DNA of 22,028 bases from JAFGQJ01 sp964588525 (GTDB lineage Bacteria > Spirochaetota > Spirochaetia > SZUA-6 > DRHE01): NCBI GenBank assembly GCA_964588525.1, contig CAZPQC010000066.1:1-22028 (forward strand), written 5' to 3'. The translations under genes were made by a program, and so were the position numbers. This document shows positions 7,998 to 13,536 of this stretch, piece after piece. Within the stretch, counting starts at the first letter, position 1. The number at the start of each line of letters is the position of its first letter. Below the pieces are notes generated by a model. It searched no databases, was not told the origin of the DNA, and worked only from the letters and a program-made list of their open reading frames with translations.

Positions 7998-8025
7998 ATA
8001 ATATCATACATGTGTTTTTTTTCAA
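7998..8025 (-). promoter_or_regulatory. Promoter of rubredoxin
   Basis: On the minus strand, TTGAAA (8020-8025) is followed after 16 nt by TATTAT (7998-8003). The predicted start near 7991 leaves a leader of about 33 nt before the rubredoxin ATG. The spacer is A/T-rich. Confidence 0.65.
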
Positions 8026-8042
8026 GGGCTACAGTTCTGCGG

Positions 8043-8080
8043 GAAAAAGGCTGTTCCCGGAAGAGCTCCAGAAACAGCCT
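8043..8080 (-). terminator. Intrinsic terminator after ferritin
   Basis: A 14-bp stem with two wobble pairs (8048-8061 with 8067-8080) and a 5-nt loop is followed on the minus strand by a run of five T. It lies about 54 nt downstream of the ferritin stop codon and just upstream of the rubredoxin promoter, so it separates the two units. Confidence 0.8.
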
Positions 8081-8133
8081 CGGTTTCGCAATGATCTTTG
8101 ATGGACTGCTTGTATGATTGAACCCTGTGGCTG

Positions 8134-8622
8134 CTACTCCCGCTTGCCCAGTGCATTGTCCAGCATGAACAGTCCGTTGGCGGATTCCTTGATCCTCTTC
8201 AACCTTTCGGCGATTTCGCTGGTCGAGGCTTCCTCCTCCACCTGCTCATTGACGAACCAGGCCAGCATCACCTCGGCGGCTTTGTCCTTTTCGCTGCGGG
8301 CGATGTCCACCAGGTTGTTGATCATGGCGCTGACCTTCTGCTCGTGCTCGTAGGCGGCCTGAAAAGCAGCCGCCGGACTCTTCCATTCTGCCGGCGGGGC
8401 ATCGATCGCCTTGAGGGTAACCCTGCCGCCACGGTCATTCACAAAATCGTACAACCGCTTGGCGTGCTCCGTTTCCTCTTTGGCCTGGACTTCCATCCAA
8501 CCGGCCATGCCTTTGAGGTTCTGAGACTCGAACTCCGCCGCCATGGCGAGGTACAGATACGCGGAGTACAGCTCGGCGTTGATCTGTTCGATCAAAGCAT
8601 CTTGCATCTTTTTGCTGATCAT
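8134..8622 (-). CDS. ftnA: Ferritin (FtnA-like, non-haem)
   Basis: This is a 162-residue iron-storage protein that oxidises Fe(II) and stores it as mineral in a 24-mer shell. The ferroxidase ligands occur at nearly the same numbers as in E. coli FtnA: E17 (NAELYSAYLY), E50 and H53 (KEETEHAKRLY), E94 (AYEHEQKV), and Q127 with E130 (WFVNEQVEEE). No Met at the bacterioferritin haem position is evident, so ferritin is preferred over bacterioferritin. The ATG is preceded by AAAGGAAAC. It has its own promoter (8667-8695) and a strong terminator. Neighbours are rubredoxin and an unrecognised helical protein, which suggests an iron/oxygen-stress locus. I could not support a Fur or PerR box by eye. 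Confidence 0.95.
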   Translation of the reverse strand: MISKKMQDALIEQINAELYSAYLYLAMAAEFESQNLKGMAGWMEVQAKEETEHAKRLYDFVNDRGGRVTLKAIDAPPAEWKSPAAAFQAAYEHEQKVSAMINNLVDIARSEKDKAAEVMLAWFVNEQVEEEASTSEIAERLKRIKESANGLFMLDNALGKRE

Positions 8623-8666
8623 ATTGTTTCCTTTCTGCGCGATAAACCCGGTCAGGATTTGATATT

Positions 8667-8695
8667 AAGATAGTAACGGAGATACCGGCAGTCAA
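8667..8695 (-). promoter_or_regulatory. Promoter of ferritin
   Basis: On the minus strand, TTGACT (8690-8695) is followed after 17 nt by TATCTT (8667-8672). The leader to the ferritin ATG is about 38 nt. The -35 box begins 8 nt beyond the stop codon of the upstream 149-residue gene. Confidence 0.6.
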
Positions 8696-8703
8696 TCTTT
8701 TTG

Positions 8704-9153
8704 CTATTCCGCCTTGGGGAGCCGGCCTTGGGAGTGACGCAGCATGAACGCCTGCTGGACGATCCGGATCAACTGAACCGCAGCCTGAAATACCCGTTTC
8801 AGCGACTCGTTGATCCGCTCCTCCTCGGCCTCGTCGATCAGATCGTCTTCCAGAAGGGAGTCGGTGATGGCGATGTTGAGCTTGGCCACTTCATCCACCA
8901 GGATCGACATCTGTCGGGACAGGGCTTTGTAGGAGTAGCTGATCTTGGCTTCGGTGAGCTCAGTCAGGGCTTCGATTTGGGCGATGATGTTTTTCAGCAC
9001 GTGCACCAGTCGGGGATTGGGATTGCGCTCCACCTCCACCTGCCAGTTTTCCAAACGGGTCACCGTCATATCCACCAGGCGCTTGAGCTCGGCGTTGGTG
9101 GGCAGCTCCTGGGGTGCCAACCCACCGGACTTGTCTTTCTTCTGTTTTGCCAT
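8704..9153 (-). CDS. Uncharacterised helical cytoplasmic protein (149 aa)
   Basis: I do not recognise this family. The protein has no signal peptide and no membrane segment. It begins with a charged, probably disordered tail (MAKQKKDKSGG) and is then predicted almost wholly helical, with heptad-like spacing of hydrophobics through LVDMTVTRLENW, HVLKNIIAQIEALTEL, ALSRQMSILVDEVAKL and ESLKRVFQAAVQLIRIVQQ. A helical bundle or oligomer is plausible. It starts 27 nt after the stop of a TetR-family regulator on the same strand and is probably co-transcribed with it, so it may be the regulator's target or partner. The ferritin promoter lies just beyond its 3' end. A purine-rich GGGCGGG stretch stands before the ATG. 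No function is assigned. Confidence 0.75.
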   Translation of the reverse strand: MAKQKKDKSGGLAPQELPTNAELKRLVDMTVTRLENWQVEVERNPNPRLVHVLKNIIAQIEALTELTEAKISYSYKALSRQMSILVDEVAKLNIAITDSLLEDDLIDEAEEERINESLKRVFQAAVQLIRIVQQAFMLRHSQGRLPKAE

Positions 9154-9180
9154 ATCTTACCCGCCCTTCAGGTCCGCCCT

Positions 9181-9786
9181 TCAGGAATACATCGCCAACA
9201 GCTGGTCCACGATCGCCGGTATCTCATCACGGGAGGCCTTGTGTTTCCGCCAAACCGCACAGACGCCGAACACCGCACCTCGGAGGGTCTGGAGGATCAT
9301 CTCTGGACTGAAACGGGCCGTAAACTCCCCCTTGGCCAGACACAGCTTGATTTCCTCCAGCATCAACACATTGGCTTCCCGGTAGCTGTCCATGTAGCTG
9401 TTGATCGCCGTCGATTCTTCCCTGGTTTCGGGATCGATAAATAGAGGGAAAATCCTGGTCAGGATGATCAGCAGTATCTCCAAATTATCATGGTAAAACT
9501 CGAGAATTACGCGAATCATCTCCCTGAGCACATCGATATGGGACTTGTTTTCCTTTCGAATCTGGTTGATATGCACCGAGAAGTCGTAGTACTCCTGATC
9601 GAGAATGGCATTGAGAATTTCCGGTATACCCTTGTAGTAGTAGTACAGAGAGCTCTTGTCCATATCCAGGGCCTTGGCAATGTCTCCCATCGTGGCATTC
9701 TTCCCGTATTTGATGAGGACACTTTCCGCCATTGTCAAAATTGTAGCCCTCTTTTGCTCCAGACGCTTCTGCTTCGTTTGGGACAT
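9181..9786 (-). CDS. TetR/AcrR-family transcriptional regulator
   Basis: This is a 201-residue DNA-binding repressor-type protein. The N-terminal helix-turn-helix is clear: RATILTMAESVLIKYG, then TMGDIAKALDMDKSSLYYYY at about residues 32-51, ending in the family's aromatic YYYYKG segment. The C-terminal two thirds are helical and variable, as expected for the ligand-binding and dimerisation domain, so the effector cannot be read. It has a GGAG Shine-Dalgarno sequence a few bases before the ATG. The downstream 149-residue gene is 27 nt away and probably in the same operon; the divergent neighbour is a cupin gene. A four-unit hexamer repeat lies in its upstream region and could be an operator or promoter element. 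Confidence 0.92.
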   Translation of the reverse strand: MSQTKQKRLEQKRATILTMAESVLIKYGKNATMGDIAKALDMDKSSLYYYYKGIPEILNAILDQEYYDFSVHINQIRKENKSHIDVLREMIRVILEFYHDNLEILLIILTRIFPLFIDPETREESTAINSYMDSYREANVLMLEEIKLCLAKGEFTARFSPEMILQTLRGAVFGVCAVWRKHKASRDEIPAIVDQLLAMYS

Positions 9787-9809
9787 CTCATTCTCCGTTT
9801 TCTAATGGT

Positions 9810-9834
9810 ATTTCAATTTTAATTTCAATTTCAA
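9810..9834. repeat. Four-copy ATTTCA-type hexamer repeat upstream of tetR
   Basis: Units ATTTCA, ATTTTA, ATTTCA and ATTTCA follow each other without gaps from 9810 to 9833. On the minus strand this reads as repeated TTGAAAT, and each TTGAAA resembles a -35 box. It lies 24-48 nt upstream of the TetR start codon, where copy number would change promoter geometry or regulator binding. Confidence 0.6.
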
Positions 9835-9912
9835 GTTAAATCTATAGTTTTTATGGTTTTCATCCACCCCTTAGGGCCAATTTTTTTCATGCACAGATCG
9901 GCCGGATGGAGC

Positions 9913-9942
9913 TTGTCAGGAAACGGGGCATTCGCCTATAGT
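9913..9942 (+). promoter_or_regulatory. Promoter candidate for the cupin gene
   Basis: TTGTCA (9913-9918) is followed after 18 nt by TATAGT (9937-9942). The expected start is at about 9949, which is the A of the ATG, so the mRNA may have no leader. Confidence 0.55.
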
Positions 9943-9948
9943 GGAGCT

Positions 9949-10308
9949 ATGGTAAGACACGAATCAGAAAAGAAACCCTACCCGGTGTACGGCGAGGGAG
10001 ACAAGCAGGTGCTCAAGCAGATCCTGGTGGGACCGAAGGACGGGTTCGAGGGATACCTGCGGGAGTTTACGGTGCAGCCCGGAGCCAACACTCCGTACCA
10101 CCAGCATGATTGGTACCACGTCGTGTACATCCTGGAGGGAAGCGGTTTCGTGAAAATCGACGGTACCGAGCACCCGGTACTGGCAGGGTCCGCGATCTAC
10201 GCTCCTGAAGGGGTTACCCATGGATTCTTCAATACCGGGGAAGGACAGATGCGCTTCCTCTGTCTCGTCCCGAAGAAGGGTGACGCCTACACTGAGGCGG
10301 ACGGCTGA
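9949..10308 (+). CDS. Small single-domain cupin protein
   Basis: This is a 119-residue protein with one conserved beta-barrel. Cupin motif 1 is PYHQHDWYHVVYILEGSG and motif 2 is GSAIYAPEGVTHGFFN, which keeps the P-x-G, His and Asn of the consensus. In motif 1 the usual Glu ligand after HxH is replaced by His (H-Q-H-D-W-Y-H), so the metal set would be His-rich. The role could be metal-dependent catalysis or small-ligand sensing; sequence alone does not decide. The frame is open upstream to 9853, but the ATG at 9949 is preferred because a promoter (9913-9942) lies immediately before it and the upstream residues look non-conserved. There is no usable Shine-Dalgarno spacing. It ends 25 bp from a convergent radical SAM gene. 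Confidence 0.85.
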   Translation: MVRHESEKKPYPVYGEGDKQVLKQILVGPKDGFEGYLREFTVQPGANTPYHQHDWYHVVYILEGSGFVKIDGTEHPVLAGSAIYAPEGVTHGFFNTGEGQMRFLCLVPKKGDAYTEADG

Positions 10309-10333
10309 AGCGGCAGTCACCGCATCCATACGT

Positions 10334-11728
10334 TCAGACGCCTGAGCGCTCCAATGTGCTGCGGCTCAAGGACTTCAAGCGGTCCAGGTCTTCCAAGGTG
10401 AAGCCCCGCCACCGCATCGGCAGGATGCTGTTGTTGTGGGTCAGGGGTTCTGCTGCCAGATCAAAGGAGGAGCAGCGTACCGCCTGAGGCCAAAGGAGAC
10501 TGCCCGGGGTCGGCGAGTATTCGGCAAGCTGAACCCGGATCCCGAATCGGGCTGCGTGACGGACCGTCATCTCCACCTCCCCCGCTTCCTGACCGGGCAT
10601 CCCGGCAAGCACGTAGGCCGTGATGCGCTGCGGCGAAAATCCCGCTTGCAGCAAATGCCCCAAGCCGTCGGCCAGCATCGGGGTGTCCAGTTTAGTGTCC
10701 AGGGTCTCATGAAACTCCGAAAGGGCGCTCTCGAACCCGATGCGCACCTCTGCGAATCCCGCTCGCTTCATCATGGTTGCGCAGTCGGGATCCAGGTGAC
10801 GCAGGTGCACGGCGTTGGGAAGATAGAAGGTCAAAGGGAGTTCCGACCGGCAGATCTTTTCGAGGAAGGGCAGGAGCCCCTGCTCCTTGTTGCACAACAG
10901 CGCGTCGTCGTAGAAGGCGAACGAACGGGTACCGAAACACCTATGCATCTCCCGAACGGTTTTGAATAGCAGATCCGGATCACCGGGGTTGAATCGGGGC
11001 TCGATCACCTTGGAGGAACAGTAGGCACAGGCCATCGGGCAGCCCCGATTCAACCGCAGGACCCCCGCTTCCCAATTCGCCTCCGGCAGGAGCAGAAGTT
11101 CCTCGGCGGTGGGCGCAGCGGTTGTCGGCAGGAAACGCGTTTCCAGGAAATCTTTCAACTGGGGGAAAGCGGGTCCGGCGATCACCAGATCGGCTTCACT
11201 GCACGCCCCGGCGTGCTCAGGACAGAGGGTCGGGTAGATACCCCCCAGAACAATCGGCGCTTTGGGGAACACCCTTCTTACGATCCGGATCGCCTCGAGC
11301 ACTCCCGGATACCAATAGCTCATACCGGCGGACACGAACACTATGTCAGGCTCTTCGGCTGCGATCCGCTGCTCCAAACTCTCCGCCAATATTCCGTAAC
11401 GGGCGTAGCTACGCTTTATCCCTGCCACCGCGGTCGGGGTGGGCACGATCTGACGGAAGAACTTCCCCGTACCCCGGGGTTCCCGCTTGGGGCTGCCCAA
11501 CACGGCGATACTCCGGGGATCCGTATAGTCAAGTGCGTTCACCAGGCGCACGCGATATCCGCAGCCAAACAGCCAGGCAGCGAGCCTGCAGAGGGCGTAG
11601 GGTTTGAGAAATAGATCGTAGAGGGCAAAATCGTAAATGGGAGGATAGAGCAGCAGCGCCTTCGGTTGACCGGCATGCTGCCGACTGAGGTGCTGTCGGT
11701 TACGGCGCTGCTGGACAAAGGACCCCAT
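10334..11728 (-). CDS. B12-binding-like radical SAM protein
   Basis: This is an enzyme of about 464 residues. The N-terminal part resembles a cobalamin-binding Rossmann domain (KALLLYPPIYDF, IVFVSAGMSYWYPGVLEA, IVLGGIYPTLCPEHAG) but lacks the DxHxxG motif, so cobalamin may bind base-on or not at all. The radical SAM domain has C230, C234 and C237 (RGCPMACAYCSS), then RIGFESALSEFHETLD and YVLAGMPGQEAGEVE. The general type is common in anaerobes; the substrate is unknown. The frame is open to 11836, but that extension crosses tRNA-Cys, so I start at the ATG at 11728. A candidate -10 box TAAAAT (11737-11742) stands about 8 nt upstream and no Shine-Dalgarno sequence is seen, so translation may be leaderless. 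The 5' codons overlap the tRNA-Cys promoter on the other strand. Confidence 0.82.
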   Translation of the reverse strand: MGSFVQQRRNRQHLSRQHAGQPKALLLYPPIYDFALYDLFLKPYALCRLAAWLFGCGYRVRLVNALDYTDPRSIAVLGSPKREPRGTGKFFRQIVPTPTAVAGIKRSYARYGILAESLEQRIAAEEPDIVFVSAGMSYWYPGVLEAIRIVRRVFPKAPIVLGGIYPTLCPEHAGACSEADLVIAGPAFPQLKDFLETRFLPTTAAPTAEELLLLPEANWEAGVLRLNRGCPMACAYCSSKVIEPRFNPGDPDLLFKTVREMHRCFGTRSFAFYDDALLCNKEQGLLPFLEKICRSELPLTFYLPNAVHLRHLDPDCATMMKRAGFAEVRIGFESALSEFHETLDTKLDTPMLADGLGHLLQAGFSPQRITAYVLAGMPGQEAGEVEMTVRHAARFGIRVQLAEYSPTPGSLLWPQAVRCSSFDLAAEPLTHNNSILPMRWRGFTLEDLDRLKSLSRSTLERSGV

Positions 11729-11740
11729 TTTTGTTAATTT
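11712..11740 (+). promoter_or_regulatory. Promoter candidate for tRNA-Cys
   Basis: TGGACA (11712-11717) is followed after 17 nt by TAATTT (11735-11740), placing the start about 8 nt before the tRNA. It lies over the first codons of the divergent radical SAM gene, and its -10 box overlaps that gene's own candidate -10 box TAAAAT (11737-11742, minus). Confidence 0.45.
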
Positions 11741-11754
11741 TATCACTGTTTTCG

Positions 11755-11826
11755 GGCGCCGTACCCAAGAGGTAAGGGAGAGGTCTGCAAAACCTTTATA
11801 CACCGGTTCGATTCCGGTCGGCGCCT
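11755..11826 (+). tRNA. tRNA-Cys (GCA)
   Basis: A full cloverleaf can be drawn. The acceptor stem GGCGCCG (11755-11761) pairs with CGGCGCC (11819-11825). The D arm is closed by CCC/GGG. The anticodon loop CTGCAAA carries GCA at 11787-11789. The T arm ACCGG-TTCGATT-CCGGT spans 11802-11818. The discriminator base is U (11826), an identity element for cysteine. No CCA is encoded; TTTTCC follows. The last 31 bases overlap, antisense, the end of the Nudix gene. Confidence 0.96.
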
Positions 11827-12437
11827 TTTCCCCCACCTTCCCGATCCAACCGTTGATACCAGTACAGCGCCAGAGCGGTCATGGAATTACAGAATGGCTC
11901 TCGGCCAATCTCGGCCGCCACCGTGTCTATCGGCACCAGCAGCGCATCCAGCACTTCCAGCTCGTCCAATCCGCCCTTCCTTTCCGCGGCCCCAGCCGGT
12001 GAGCCCTCACCCCTCGTTTCCCGGTGCAGGCCCTCGGCAAGGAAGGTATAGCAACGATTGGTCATAAAGGCTGGATTTGGATATATGGTGCCGATCGGCT
12101 TCAGAGCTTCCGGCAGGTATCCTGTTTCCTCAAACAGTTCTCGCTCGGCCGCTGCCGCAGGCGTCTCTCCGATCTCGATCAGACCGGCGGGGAACTCTGT
12201 GGTGGTGCGGGAGATTCCCTGTCGGTACTGCCTGACCATCAAGAAGCAGCTTCTGCCCTGCTCATCCCGCAGAACCGGCACCACGTTCACCCAATCCGGA
12301 GCCTCGAGCACATGGAAGACTCCCTCTCTGCCGTCTGGAGCTCTCCGCCTCGACTCGTACAGATCGAATATGCCGCAGCGTTTGACCAGCCGCGAATCGA
12401 TCTTTTTCCAACTCAGATGATCGTCCCTGTCGTTCAT
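11796..12437 (-). CDS. Nudix hydrolase, ADP-ribose/ADP-sugar pyrophosphatase-like
   Basis: This is a protein of about 213 residues that would hydrolyse a nucleoside diphosphate linked to another group. The Nudix box is complete: GLIEIGE at the start and RELFEETGY at the end, matching Gx5Ex7REUxEExGU. Upstream VVPVLRDEQGRSCFLMVRQYR and downstream GTIYPNPAFMTNRCYTFLA are like the NudF ADP-sugar pyrophosphatase group. The frame is open to 12539, but the ATG at 12437 (MNDRDDHLSW) is preferred because the extension would run over the divergent promoter and into the next gene. The stop codon lies inside tRNA-Cys; the last residues (ADRNRTGV) are encoded by the antisense of the tRNA T arm, so the natural C-terminus is borrowed tRNA sequence. 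No in-frame stop exists before it. Confidence 0.88.
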   Translation of the reverse strand: MNDRDDHLSWKKIDSRLVKRCGIFDLYESRRRAPDGREGVFHVLEAPDWVNVVPVLRDEQGRSCFLMVRQYRQGISRTTTEFPAGLIEIGETPAAAAERELFEETGYLPEALKPIGTIYPNPAFMTNRCYTFLAEGLHRETRGEGSPAGAAERKGGLDELEVLDALLVPIDTVAAEIGREPFCNSMTALALYWYQRLDREGGGKGADRNRTGV

Positions 12438-12449
12438 TGAAGCTTCCCA

Positions 12450-12502
12450 ACCGTAGCACGAAAGTTTCCGGGCTTTCAATTCCCGATGCACGGTGATAGA
12501 AT
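12450..12502. promoter_or_regulatory. Divergent promoter region between the Nudix and SAM hydrolase genes
   Basis: On the minus strand, TTGAAA (12474-12479) is followed after 18 nt by a weak TACGGT (12450-12455). On the plus strand, the same bases read TTTCAA, followed after 17 nt by TAGAAT (12497-12502). The predicted starts fall within about 6 nt (minus) and 2 nt (plus) of the two start codons. The -35 boxes overlap, as at 1500-1506. The plus -35 is weak. Confidence 0.4.
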
Positions 12503-12510
12503 TCCGATCT

Positions 12511-13377
12511 ATGGGCGCGGATAGTTCGATAAACAGCAAAATCGTGGTCCTGCTCAGCGACTTTGGCTGCAGAGACGGCTACGCCGGGATCATGAAAGGG
12601 GCGATCCTGTCTCTGGACCCCGGTATTCGAATCGTCGACCTGACCCACGAGATCGAGCCGCAGCATATCCCCTCCGGCGCCTACGTGCTCTATACGGCCT
12701 GGAATCACTTTCCCCGGGGGAGCGTTTTCTGCGCCGTGGTCGACCCCGGTGTGGGCAGCCGGCGGGGTGCCCTGTTCGCAGAGATCAGCGAACGATACCT
12801 GATCGCGCCGGATAACGGACTGATCAGCCTCCTGGTGCGGATGATTGCCGACTGGCGGGTATACGCCCTGCGGCTCGATTCGATTCTCGAGCTCGAGAAG
12901 GATGAGCTCTTTGCACCGGGCCGATTCCCCGACGGCGGATCTACCATAGGCGGCACCTTTCACGGCCGGGACCTGTTTGCCCCGGCCGCGGCCTTGTGCG
13001 CAAGCGGTTACGCCGGACGGGTCCGCGGCCAGGCGATCGAACCCGTGCTTCTGCCCGATGTCCTCCCGGAGCACAGTCTCAACAGCGTAACGGGAAGAAT
13101 CCTGCATGTCGATCGCTTCGGCAATTGTATATCCTCGGTGCACAGCACCGATCTGGCCTGTATCCGGTCACAATATAAGGGCGGGATCAGAGTGCAAGCC
13201 GGAGAGTTCTTCGAAAGAAGAATACGGAGCACCTACGCCGATGTACCGGTCGGCGCCCCGCTCTGTTTGATCGGCAGCTCCGGATTTCTGGAGATCGCCG
13301 TGCGGGAGGGCAGCGCCGCAAAGCGCCTCGGAATTACCCCCGGGCAGTCGCTCACCGTGACCGCCGCCGAGACTTAA
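12511..13377 (+). CDS. S-adenosyl-L-methionine hydrolase, adenosine-forming (DUF62)
   Basis: This is a protein of about 288 residues of the DUF62/SAM hydroxide adenosyltransferase family, related to fluorinases and chlorinases. It would use water to split SAM into adenosine and methionine. Family landmarks appear in order: LLSDFGCRDGYAGIMKGAI, VDLTHEIEPQ, VVDPGVGSRRG (conserved Asp and Arg), IAPDNGLISL, GTFHGRDLFAPAAA (conserved His), HVDRFGNCISS and a C-terminal barrel ending with IGSSGFLEIAVREGSAAKRLG. The Asp-Arg-His set that activates water is present, so a hydrolase is more likely than a halogenase. A GTG at 12493 is in frame, but it touches the -10 box TAGAAT, so I use the ATG at 12511. 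There is no Shine-Dalgarno sequence. Its cellular purpose in bacteria is still unclear. Confidence 0.88.
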   Translation: MGADSSINSKIVVLLSDFGCRDGYAGIMKGAILSLDPGIRIVDLTHEIEPQHIPSGAYVLYTAWNHFPRGSVFCAVVDPGVGSRRGALFAEISERYLIAPDNGLISLLVRMIADWRVYALRLDSILELEKDELFAPGRFPDGGSTIGGTFHGRDLFAPAAALCASGYAGRVRGQAIEPVLLPDVLPEHSLNSVTGRILHVDRFGNCISSVHSTDLACIRSQYKGGIRVQAGEFFERRIRSTYADVPVGAPLCLIGSSGFLEIAVREGSAAKRLGITPGQSLTVTAAET

Positions 13378-13406
13378 GCGAGGGGGATCTCGATTACTTC
13401 GCTTAA
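13374..13406. repeat. Inverted repeat over the SAM hydrolase stop codon
   Basis: The arms TTAAGCGA (13374-13381) and TCGCTTAA (13399-13406) are perfect 8-bp complements with a 17-nt loop. No T-run follows on the plus strand, so it is not a classical terminator. It ends 2 nt before the -35 box of the next gene and could be an operator or a weak transcription barrier. Confidence 0.5.
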
Positions 13407-13408
13407 CA

Positions 13409-13437
13409 TTGACATACTCAATACCGATCCATATACT
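13409..13437 (+). promoter_or_regulatory. Strong sigma-70 promoter of the double-CNB regulator
   Basis: TTGACA (13409-13414) is followed after 17 nt by TATACT (13432-13437), the best sigma-70 match in the window. The start near 13444 gives a leader of about 92 nt that holds a small hairpin (GCCAC...GTGGC, about 13460-13480). Confidence 0.75.
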
Positions 13438-13510
13438 AGCGGTACATTTTCGCTCCTGGGAGCCACACGATTCGCGTGGCCGGGGGTAGGCGATAGGTCG
13501 CGACAATACA

Positions 13511-13536
13511 GAGGAGCGTTTTCCTGGGAACAGGCA
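13511..13536 (+). promoter_or_regulatory. Unusual ribosome binding site with a hairpin between Shine-Dalgarno and ATG
   Basis: The only strong Shine-Dalgarno sequence, GAGGAG (13511-13516), is 19 nt from the ATG at 13536, which is too far in a straight line. Between them CCTG-GGAA-CAGG (13523-13534) can form a 4-bp stem with a GNRA-type tetraloop. Folding it would bring the effective spacing to about 7 nt. Confidence 0.4.

Noticed and set aside
8640..8700. Fur or PerR box before ferritin
   Set aside because: The AT-rich stretch has no convincing symmetric match to either consensus.
11729..11836. N-terminal extension of the radical SAM gene through tRNA-Cys
   Set aside because: The added residues are antisense tRNA translation, and the gene's conserved part begins near KALLLYPP after the ATG at 11728.
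12438..12539. Long start for the Nudix gene
   Set aside because: It would cross the divergent promoter and the start of the SAM hydrolase gene, and the residues are not Nudix-like.
12262..13143. A 293-codon minus-strand frame opposite the SAM hydrolase
   Set aside because: The SAM hydrolase on the plus strand has all family motifs; this frame has none.
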